The position numbers and the translations under genes are program-made. Below, piece by piece: positions 21,800 through 27,933 of a stretch of DNA of 27,933 nt. This DNA is from OLB11 sp044234005 (GTDB lineage: Bacteria; Bacteroidota; Bacteroidia; Chitinophagales; Chitinophagaceae): contig JBIIJE010000023.1 in the NCBI GenBank assembly GCA_044234005.1, forward strand, positions 1-27,933. The letters run 5' to 3'. Position 1 is the first letter of the stretch. The number at the start of each line of letters is the position of its first letter. Below the pieces are notes generated by a model. That model was given only the letters and a program-made list of their open reading frames with translations. It was not told the DNA's origin and ran no database searches.

Positions 21800-21839
21800 A
21801 CCCTGTAAATTCAAAATAAAATGTTGAATTTACAGGGTT
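21799..21839 (+). repeat. hairpin repeat, copy 2 (right of ATPase)
   Basis: A perfect 16-bp stem: AACCCTGTAAATTCAA (21799-21814) with TTGAATTTACAGGGTT (21824-21839), loop of 9 nt. It begins on the last base of the ATPase stop codon. The left arm is the same as copy 1, and the two differ mainly in the loop. It is followed by GTAAAAATG rather than a T-run, so it is a poor intrinsic terminator for the plus strand. rimO starts 20 bp further on. Confidence 0.9.
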
Positions 21840-21858
21840 GTAAAAATGATTAAAAAAT

Positions 21859-23166
21859 ATGAAAACAAAAAAAATACACCAAGACATTGTGAATATAACA
21901 ACTTTAGGCTGCTCTAAGAATATGGTTGATAGCGAAGTTTTAAGTGGACAATTAGCTGCTAATGGTATAGAGGTCATGCATGAAAGTGAGAAGCCGAATT
22001 ACAATATTTCTATTATTAATACGTGTGGCTTTATCGATAAAGCAAAAGAGGAAAGTATTAATACCATACTAGAACACGTAGCCTTAAAAGAGGAAGGACA
22101 TTTAGAAAAGGTATATGTTACCGGTTGTTTGAGCGAACGGTACAAAGGTGATTTGGAGCAAGAAATTCCCGGTGTGGATGCATGGTTTGGGACAATGGAA
22201 TTACCAAATATTTTGAAAGCATTCGAAGCCGATTATAAAGCAGAATTAGTGGGCGAGCGTATGCTAAGTACACCTAGCCATTACGCGTATTTGAAAATAT
22301 CGGAGGGATGCAATAGAACATGCTCGTTTTGTGCAATCCCCCTTATGCGGGGTAAACATGTATCTAAACCGATGAATGAAATCATTCGAGAAGCTGAATT
22401 GCTCGTGGCAAAAGGCGTGAAAGAAATTATGTTGATCGCGCAGGAGCTAACTTATTATGGATTGGACATATACAAAGAGAGGAAACTCGCTGAATTGTTA
22501 GAAAGACTTTCGGAAGTAGAAGGATTGGTATGGATACGTTTGCATTATGCTTACCCGCACAAATTTCCAATGGAGGTATTGGAAGTCGTAAAAGCCAAAG
22601 AGAATATTTGCAACTACTTAGACATGCCATTGCAACATGTGTCAGATAAAATGCTAACGGCCATGAAGCGACAAATTACGAGGGCAGAAATGATGGATTT
22701 AATAACTAAGATAAGAGAAGCAGTGCCCGGTATTTGTTTGCGAACCACCCTTATTGTTGGATTTCCAGGAGAGACAGAAGAGGACATTGAAGATTTGAAA
22801 AACTTTTTAGAGGAAGTGAAATTTGATAGGGTAGGTGTTTTTACTTATTCACATGAGGATAATACAAGTGCATTTGCGTCAGTGGATACCTTAAGCCAAG
22901 AGGAAAAAGAAGAAAGAGCACAGGAAATTATGTCGGTTCAGCAAGATATTTCTTTGGCGAAGAACGAAGAGAAAGTGGGTAAAGTATATAAAGTAATTAT
23001 AGATAAAAAAGAGGCTGGAAGATATATTGGTCGAACAGAATTTGATAGTGTGGAGGTGGATAATGAGGTGGTTATTTCCACGAAAAAGAAATTAGTGATA
23101 GGTGATTTTGTAATGGTAAAAGTAGTAAAGGCTTTTGATTATGACTTAGAGGCGGAGTTGGTATAA
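21859..23166 (+). CDS. rimO: ribosomal protein uS12 methylthiotransferase RimO
   Basis: Radical-SAM enzyme that adds a methylthio group to the conserved aspartate of ribosomal protein S12. The 435 residues match the family. The N-terminal domain carries the auxiliary cluster cysteines: LGCSKN (Cys18), NTCGF (Cys56) and VTGCLSERY (Cys90). The radical SAM motif is CNRTCSFC (Cys151, 155, 158), followed by AIPLMRGKHVSKP, which separates RimO from MiaB. LDMPLQHVSDKML and IVGFPGETEED are also typical. A TRAM domain closes the protein (about 370-435). The gene is complete and probably native; only the sequence between it and ftsY looks inserted. Confidence 0.96.
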   Translation: MKTKKIHQDIVNITTLGCSKNMVDSEVLSGQLAANGIEVMHESEKPNYNISIINTCGFIDKAKEESINTILEHVALKEEGHLEKVYVTGCLSERYKGDLEQEIPGVDAWFGTMELPNILKAFEADYKAELVGERMLSTPSHYAYLKISEGCNRTCSFCAIPLMRGKHVSKPMNEIIREAELLVAKGVKEIMLIAQELTYYGLDIYKERKLAELLERLSEVEGLVWIRLHYAYPHKFPMEVLEVVKAKENICNYLDMPLQHVSDKMLTAMKRQITRAEMMDLITKIREAVPGICLRTTLIVGFPGETEEDIEDLKNFLEEVKFDRVGVFTYSHEDNTSAFASVDTLSQEEKEERAQEIMSVQQDISLAKNEEKVGKVYKVIIDKKEAGRYIGRTEFDSVEVDNEVVISTKKKLVIGDFVMVKVVKAFDYDLEAELV

Positions 23167-23253
23167 ATTAAGAATGGGATAGCCCTAAAGCCTATTCAGC
23201 CATGAAAATGGAATTACGTTGTTTAGTGCAAAATCCTACAAAGTGTTGTAATT
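23167..23253. other. upstream flank of the RNA candidate
   Basis: No gene. It contains GGGATAGCCC at 23176-23185, whose halves recur in the RNA element as GGGATAG and ATAGCCC. A 7-bp inverted repeat (GAATTAC 23211-23217, GTAATTC 23248-23254) encloses TAGTGCAAAATCCTA (23224-23238), nearly repeated as TAGTGCAAATCCTA at 23268-23281 inside the RNA. It may be part of a longer RNA or a partial tandem copy. Confidence 0.4.
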
Positions 23254-23333
23254 CGCGTTAGGGATAGTAGTGCAAATCCTATATCGTGCTGCAAGACGAT
23301 ATAGATTGAAACGTATAGCCCGCTCGAACGCCC
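23254..23333 (+). ncRNA. structured RNA candidate, 6S-like (6S-Flavo type)
   Basis: An 80-nt element folding into one long hairpin. Outer stem GCGTT (23255-23259) with AACGC (23327-23331); GGG (23261-23263) with CCC (23319-23321) and ATA with TAT; an asymmetric internal bubble (23267-23274 against 23308-23313); AAT with ATT around one bulged C; then a perfect 9-bp stem CTATATCGT with ACGATATAG over an 8-nt loop. The wording GGGATAG.AG....AATCC ... AGATTG.A.CG.ATAGCCC resembles the widespread 6S-type RNA of Bacteroidota, from memory. The bubble would mimic an open promoter, as in 6S RNA. The family assignment is tentative; the structure is seen directly. Confidence 0.5.
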
Positions 23334-23421
23334 AAAAAACAATCACGTTAAGATTGATTGACTAAATAGTTCTTATAATTGCTTTTATTCGTATTTTTCC
23401 GCCCTAAAGTAAAATTAATAC

Positions 23422-24105
23422 ATGAAACGATTGTTTTTATTGGCTCTCATTATTATTGCAACACAAGCTGTAATGGCTCAATTTAGAATCGGACCAACAG
23501 GAGGTTTAAATTTTAATCGGCAAGTATTTAAATCAAATTCATACAAATATGATGGTTTGTTTAAAAATCAACTAGGGTTTCATATGGGTGCTATTTCTGA
23601 TTTATTGATTACGCCTCGATGGAGCTTGCAATCAGAGTTGATTTATACACGACGGGGTGGTTCTTACAAAACTGAAAGGTTGAATGTGGCAGAAGAGTTT
23701 AAGTCGACGGTTGGATATTTGAGCTTACCACTTTGCATGACTTATAAGCAAGATTTTAAGTCGGCATATTTAATTATGGGTGTAGGTCCTTATATAGAGA
23801 AGTTATTGCATTCGACTCAAACTTACAATATAAATGGCTTGAATATTGAGAGTGGATCAATGCGTGTTGGCACAGATTATACACAAGATGAGATAAAGCC
23901 ATGGAGTGCAGGTGTGAAGTTGAAAGCCGGTTTTGAATTGAAATCTGGTTTCTACGGAGTGCTTTATTACGACATTGGCACAGCAGATATTAATCCGAGA
24001 ATGACCGTAACTCGCAACAAAACCTATGGAGTGCAGTTTGCTTACATTTTCAGTTTAACTGAAGAAGATAGGTATAACAGATTTAATAATTACTACGAAT
24101 TCTAA
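23422..24105 (+). CDS. outer-membrane beta-barrel protein (PorT/OMP_b-brl-like)
   Basis: A 227-residue exported protein with signal peptide MKRLFLLALIIIATQAVMAQ, then FRIGPTGGLNFNRQ, which begins an eight-stranded type barrel common in Bacteroidota (outer membrane beta-barrel / porin family protein). Alternating strands are visible: GFHMGAISDLLITPRWSLQS, ELIYTRRGGSYK, VGYLSLPLCMTYKQ, AYLIMGVGPYIEKL, SAGVKLKAGFELKS, FYGVLYYDIGTADI and the last strand TYGVQFAYIFSL. No peptidoglycan-binding domain. The specific role is unknown. It probably has its own promoter, but I found only a one-mismatch -7 (TATTTTTC at 23392) with no matching -33. Confidence 0.8.
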   Translation: MKRLFLLALIIIATQAVMAQFRIGPTGGLNFNRQVFKSNSYKYDGLFKNQLGFHMGAISDLLITPRWSLQSELIYTRRGGSYKTERLNVAEEFKSTVGYLSLPLCMTYKQDFKSAYLIMGVGPYIEKLLHSTQTYNINGLNIESGSMRVGTDYTQDEIKPWSAGVKLKAGFELKSGFYGVLYYDIGTADINPRMTVTRNKTYGVQFAYIFSLTEEDRYNRFNNYYEF

Positions 24106-24301
24106 TTCGCTAGCTGAATTTATACATATTAGCCTAATGAATTGTTGTTAATGTCATATGACTTCTACATTATCTTTTTAGGATTTCTCTTTAATAAATT
24201 ATTATGTTGTTAACTGAATGCGAGTTGTTGTTAATTTGGTTACGATGAACCAATTTCTTTGTAAGTATAATTTCTAAAACATGGACTTTGGCCGTCAGTT
24301 T

Positions 24302-24424
24302 ATACCGATTAGACAAATGTAATAGATTAAAATTTCGTTCCTCTATTTAATATAACTATATGTATTCATAGGCATTTGCCATTTTCGTCAAGCGAAATTT
24401 ATAATATAAAATTAATGTCAAAAT
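24302..24424 (+). repeat. 123-bp dispersed intergenic repeat, copy B
   Basis: Ungapped match to 998-1120 (13 differences in 123 positions). The differences cluster in the middle (about 24336-24383), while both ends are nearly identical, as expected if the ends are functional or recognised. It lies about 200 bp after the barrel gene and 390 bp before the surface protein gene. Confidence 0.85.
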
Positions 24425-24513
24425 AGTATAATAGCAGCACTAACAGATGTATGGTTCCAATTGGTGTGGCTTTACGGATTATCATTAAAAATTTAATACT
24501 CCTGCGTCGAATT

Positions 24514-24521
24514 TATTTTTG
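24514..24521 (+). promoter_or_regulatory. -7 element of possible small RNA
   Basis: TATTTTTG, an exact TAnnTTTG match, 12 nt before the hairpin at 24534. No -33 TTG is seen at the standard spacing, so this is a weak prediction. Confidence 0.3.
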
Positions 24522-24526
24522 TAGAA

Positions 24527-24580
24527 AAGTCATATCGGACTTTATTACAAAAATCAAGAAGGAGGTCCGATTTTTTGATT
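24527..24580 (+). ncRNA. possible short RNA ending in an intrinsic terminator
   Basis: ATCGGAC (24534-24540) pairs with GTCCGAT (24565-24571), which runs straight into TTTTTT. The 24-nt loop contains AAGAAGGAGGT, complementary to the usual 3' end of 16S rRNA, although Bacteroidota rarely use such sites. With the upstream TATTTTTG this could be a roughly 50-nt RNA. The boundaries are inferred. Confidence 0.3.
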
Positions 24581-24752
24581 ATTGAATCTCGTTGCGTGGA
24601 AGGAGCTATCGGATTCCGATTTTGTTTCCAAAGCTTACTTTTAGGTTCATACCCGTGATTCACGGCAGGTCACTTCGTTTCTGCTACAAAATCTCGTGTT
24701 AAGGGTATTATGTTATTTAATTATTATTTGTCTTGTTAAAGTTGGGTTTAGG

Positions 24753-24783
24753 TTTTGTTGAATGCCATACCTGCGTAAATTTG
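24753..24783 (+). promoter_or_regulatory. promoter of the giant surface protein gene
   Basis: TTTTG (24753-24757), 18 nt, TAAATTTG (24776-24783): good match to the Bacteroidota consensus. Start near 24789, leader about 22 nt to the ATG at 24811. Confidence 0.65.
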
Positions 24784-24810
24784 CGATTCACACTCAAATA
24801 GTCATAATTT

Positions 24811-27800
24811 ATGCTCAAACAAATTACCCTTTTTAAGCGGCAAAACACTTTCGTTTCCGTGAGATTCTTGCTAGCTGCACTTTTGTCATTCTATGGACTT
24901 TTTTCAAACGCACAGATAACCATCTTTTCCGAAAGTATTGGAACAGTCGGTGGAACTACTACGATTTTAAGCCATACAGGTTGGCAAAACGCAAGCTTAG
25001 TATTCAATAGTGGCGATATTGCCACCCCTTGTGATATTCGCACAACAAATGTTTCAAGCGGATATGCAGGTGCTTCAGGTAACGCAAATGCTTTTTTTAC
25101 GGGTACAGCAGGTAGCTATGGATTGGGGATTTCCAATATTAATGCCTCAACTTTCCAAAATTTAACATTACAATTTGGTTATCGCAAAGAAAGTGCTTCA
25201 ATTCACGCGACTTTTGCGATTGATTATTGGAGTGGCTCTGCTTGGGTGAATGTCGCTAATACTTCATCTGCTATGTTTAATGAAGCCGCAAATGCTAGTA
25301 CGGGTTGGTACTTATCAAAAGTAATATCTATTCCTTCTGGTGCTAATATTAGTGGTTTGAAAATCCGATTCGTTAAATCTGCAAGTCAGTCTATTCGTAT
25401 TGATGATATCATACTCAGAGGGGCATCAGCTTCTCCGCCAGTTGTTACATCAAATACAGCGACTGCAACAGTTGGCACTGCGTTTAATTATAATATTATA
25501 GCCACAAATGCTCCAACGAGTTATGCTTCATCAAGTTTGCCAGCGAATGGGTTGTCTATAAATACAACTTCTGGAGCTATTACAGGAACACCAAACACAA
25601 CTGGTTCATATTCAATTGCTTTAGAAGCCACGAATGGCTTAGGTTCTGGAGCAGGTACATTATCCTTAACAGTAAATCCAGGCAATCAAACAATAAGTGG
25701 TTTGCCTGCAACAGATACAAAAACTTTTGGCGCCGCTAATTATAATTTAGCAGCTACAACGAATTCAGGTTTGCCTATTACTTACATGAGCTCAAATACC
25801 AATGTTGCAACCATATTAGGAAATTCAGTTACCATTGTTGGTGCCGGCACCACAACTATCACAGCTTCTCAAGCAGGGGATGCGAATTGGAATGCAGCTG
25901 TTGGCGCGACGCAAAATTTGACTGTTAATCAAGCAAGCCAAACGATTACATTCGGAGCCTTGCCAAATAAATTAACAACAGATGCTCCATTTGCATTAAC
26001 AGCTACAGCAAGTTCTGGTTTGCCAGTTAGCTATATAAGCTCAAATACATCTGTTGCAACGATACTAGGTAATGTAGTAACGATAGTTGCGGATGGGACA
26101 GCGGTTATCACAGCCTCACAAGCAGGTGATGCGAATTATTTAGCAGCTTCAAATGTGGATCAAAGTCAATTAGTCATTCAAGGTGGTTTAACATCGCAAA
26201 CAATTACATTCGATGCACTTTCGAATGCTATCTATGGTGATGTGCCAATAACCTTAACAGCAACTGCAAGCTCAGGGTTGCCAGTAACTTATTCAAGTAC
26301 GAGTACCAATATTTCAATTGCAGGAAATTTGGTAACTATTTTAGCGCCGGGTACAGCATCTATCACCGCTTCACAAGCTGGTGGTAGTGGATATGCGCCA
26401 GCGAATAATGTTATACAATCTTTATTGATTGCACCCAAAAATTTAACTGTTTCAGGTGTTATCGCACAAGGCAAAACCTACGATGGATCAACAACAGCTA
26501 TTTTAGATTTAAGTGGAGCAACTTTAAATACCATAGTGGGTTCTGATAATGTAGGAGTGACAGGTACTGCAGTATTTGATAATGCAAATGCAGGGATTGG
26601 TATTAATGTAACTCCGAGTTTAAGTTTAACTGGAGCACAAGCAAGTTATTACACATTAACACAACCGACCTTAAGTGCTGACATTTCTAAGGCCAATCAA
26701 AATTTAGTATTTGGAACATTAGCTGGAAAATTCTTTGGCAATGCACCATATACTTTAAGTGCAACAGCAGGAGCTTCTGGGAATCCAATTGTGTTTACAA
26801 GTGATAATAATTCAGTAATTTCTATTATTGGAAATACTGCAACCGTTGGAAATGCTGGATCTGCTAATATTACTGCTTTCCAAGCAGGTAATACTAACTA
26901 CAATGATGCAACTGTGGTGCAAGTTCAAAGTGTAGGTCAGGCGTTTAACAACATTACTTTTGCGGCCTTGCCAGGTAAAATAATTGGCGACGCCCCTTTT
27001 AGTTTAATCGCCACATCTAGCTCAGGCTTGCCTGTTACATTTACTAGTTCTAATCCTGCAGTTGCAGATGTAGTGGGTAATATAGTTACAATTTATTCAG
27101 TCGGTGATGCAAATATTATTGCTTCACAAGCAGGTAATGCAAATTATTTAGCGGCCACTAATGTTTCAAGAGTTTTATCTGTTACCTATCCATTGATAGC
27201 AGCTTGGGATTTTACAGGTCTTAATAATGTTTCAACAGCAACCGCTACATTGTTTAATTCAAATTTAGTTTCAGCATCTAGTGGTAACTTAATCACGAGA
27301 GGTCCTGGAGCAGCTTCAAGCACGGGTGTAAATTCATTCAGAACTACAGGCTTCCAAAATAATGGAATCTCAACTGGCAATACAGATTATTTCCAAACTA
27401 AGTTAACCTCAGTAGCTGGCAATTCACTTTCGCTTTCTTCAATTACTGCAAATATAGCAGGAACCGCTAGTTTTGCAGTTGCACCTGGTGTAAGCTCACA
27501 ATTTGCTTATAGTATAGATGGTACAACATTTACATTAATTGGTTCACCAACAGTAACTGTAGGTACACCGGCATCAATACCATTAATTGATGTGACTTCA
27601 ATATCAGCATTGCAAAATGTTGCTCCAGGAACAACTATCACAATTCGTTATTATGCAAGTGGACAAACTACTACAGGAGGTTGGGGCTTTAATTCACCAG
27701 CATTAGGTGTAAATGGTTTAGCTTTTGGCGGTAAATTATGTGCACATACAGCAAGTACTACCAATCTAGCAATTTGTTCATCACAATTACCTTATAGCTG

Positions 27801-27933
27801 GAATAGTCAATCATTGACTGCGGCTGGTACATACACATTTACAACTACTAATGCAGCTGGTTGTGATTCAGTAGCGACTTTGAATTTGACAGTGAATAAT
27901 TGTAATACTATTCTGAATATAACCGCGTTTATA
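24811..27933 (+). CDS. giant modular surface protein with Ig-like/MBG/YDG repeats, 3' part outside window
   Basis: An unbroken frame of 1041 codons running off the right edge. Signal peptide 1-34 (FLLAALLSFYGLFSNA, then QITIF). Residues about 35-208 form a beta-rich, lectin-like domain (WQNASLVFNSGD, SIRIDDIILRG). Residues about 209-290 are a putative Ig domain of the He_PIG type (GLSINTTSGAITGTP). Then come five repeats of about 80-86 residues starting near 292, 377, 463, 629 and 711, each with (Q)TITFGALP, SGLPV.Y.SSN, GN.VTI and ITASQAG.ANY. Between repeats 3 and 4 lies a YDG module (543-627, KTYDGSTTAILDLSG). From 792 comes a WDFTG-type domain, then Cys-containing AICSSQLPYSW...AGCDSVATLNL repeats near 985-1035. 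Bacteroidota proteins of this design are usually type IX-secreted; the sorting tail would lie outside the window. An adhesive role is inferred. Confidence 0.88.
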   Translation, partial: MLKQITLFKRQNTFVSVRFLLAALLSFYGLFSNAQITIFSESIGTVGGTTTILSHTGWQNASLVFNSGDIATPCDIRTTNVSSGYAGASGNANAFFTGTAGSYGLGISNINASTFQNLTLQFGYRKESASIHATFAIDYWSGSAWVNVANTSSAMFNEAANASTGWYLSKVISIPSGANISGLKIRFVKSASQSIRIDDIILRGASASPPVVTSNTATATVGTAFNYNIIATNAPTSYASSSLPANGLSINTTSGAITGTPNTTGSYSIALEATNGLGSGAGTLSLTVNPGNQTISGLPATDTKTFGAANYNLAATTNSGLPITYMSSNTNVATILGNSVTIVGAGTTTITASQAGDANWNAAVGATQNLTVNQASQTITFGALPNKLTTDAPFALTATASSGLPVSYISSNTSVATILGNVVTIVADGTAVITASQAGDANYLAASNVDQSQLVIQGGLTSQTITFDALSNAIYGDVPITLTATASSGLPVTYSSTSTNISIAGNLVTILAPGTASITASQAGGSGYAPANNVIQSLLIAPKNLTVSGVIAQGKTYDGSTTAILDLSGATLNTIVGSDNVGVTGTAVFDNANAGIGINVTPSLSLTGAQASYYTLTQPTLSADISKANQNLVFGTLAGKFFGNAPYTLSATAGASGNPIVFTSDNNSVISIIGNTATVGNAGSANITAFQAGNTNYNDATVVQVQSVGQAFNNITFAALPGKIIGDAPFSLIATSSSGLPVTFTSSNPAVADVVGNIVTIYSVGDANIIASQAGNANYLAATNVSRVLSVTYPLIAAWDFTGLNNVSTATATLFNSNLVSASSGNLITRGPGAASSTGVNSFRTTGFQNNGISTGNTDYFQTKLTSVAGNSLSLSSITANIAGTASFAVAPGVSSQFAYSIDGTTFTLIGSPTVTVGTPASIPLIDVTSISALQNVAPGTTITIRYYASGQTTTGGWGFNSPALGVNGLAFGGKLCAHTASTTNLAICSSQLPYSWNSQSLTAAGTYTFTTTNAAGCDSVATLNLTVNNCNTILNITAFI

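Larger units (their letters stand above)
24106..24810. other. gene-free region with repeat, hairpins and promoter
   Basis: No credible coding frame. It contains repeat copy B (24302-24424), a possible short transcription unit with terminator (24514-24576), two 13-nt palindromes with a central T (ATCGGATTCCGAT at 24608-24620 and CCGTGATTCACGG at 24653-24665), and the promoter of the giant surface protein gene. TTGTTGTTAAT occurs twice near 24144 and 24225. Confidence 0.7.

Noticed and set aside
19964..21839. Uma2 relic plus ATPase as a defence or toxin-antitoxin system
   Set aside because: The Uma2 gene is dead, the two have separate transcription signals, and neither family has a firmly known role of this kind.
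23340..23360. CAATCA...TGATTG hairpin next to six A, read as a minus-strand terminator
   Set aside because: No minus-strand gene lies to its right. It is weak (6 bp), so it was not listed as a feature.
26289..27380. Open minus-strand frames of about 60 residues inside the surface protein gene
   Set aside because: They lie wholly within a 1041-codon plus-strand frame with clear domains. Their Pro/Val/Ala-rich content is a mirror of the Thr/Ala/Asn-rich repeats.
24811..27933. DNA-level repeats in the surface protein gene as a possible CRISPR or satellite array
   Set aside because: The repeats are protein domains of 80-86 residues with diverged DNA sequence and no spacers.

Overview
The window is about 28 kb of AT-rich chromosomal DNA from a member of the phylum Bacteroidota, probably Chitinophagia or a relative. 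The evidence is a single-chain LpxC-FabZ fusion, several DUF1573 exported proteins, a DUF4397 lipoprotein, a fused E1 alpha/beta ketoacid dehydrogenase, a large modular surface protein with MBG/YDG-type repeats, and promoters of the Bacteroidota type (TTG, about 20 nt, TAnnTTTG) with no consistent Shine-Dalgarno sites. Most of it is ordinary core genome.

Left part (1-13721) is read almost entirely on the minus strand. It begins with a truncated coaX. After a 670-bp gene-free spacer comes a tight envelope operon transcribed leftwards: DUF4397 lipoprotein, HD-domain hydrolase, lpxD, lpxC/fabZ, acpS, an S4 RNA-binding protein and a LON-domain protein. It joins lipid A synthesis, fatty acid dehydration and acyl-carrier-protein activation. 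Upstream lie a 670-residue exported helical-repeat protein, a DUF1573 gene with its own terminator, a three-gene operon (LolC/E-like permease, GNAT/FemAB-like transferase, FKBP-type isomerase) and a two-gene DUF1573 operon.

Central part (13910-19950) is mostly plus strand: the E1 alpha/beta fusion, a small lipoprotein, pcm, then folP (minus) divergent from a DUF1599 gene, and ftsY. Several promoters here are clear enough to settle start codons.

Between ftsY and rimO lies the most unusual stretch (19951-21858): a decayed Uma2-family gene (lost start, nonsense codon, frameshift), followed by an ATPase of the AAA_14/DUF4143 type flanked exactly by two copies of the same long hairpin. This looks like an inserted accessory segment. 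Downstream of rimO is a folded RNA candidate that resembles the 6S-type RNA of Bacteroidota, then an outer-membrane barrel gene.

The right end holds a 705-bp gene-free region with the second copy of a 123-bp intergenic repeat (first copy near position 1000), a possible small RNA with an intrinsic terminator, and then a very large surface protein gene that runs off the window. I see no rRNA, tRNA, CRISPR array or complete insertion sequence. No single undescribed defence or mobile system is proven; the hairpin-flanked ATPase, the 123-bp repeat and the RNA candidates are the best leads.
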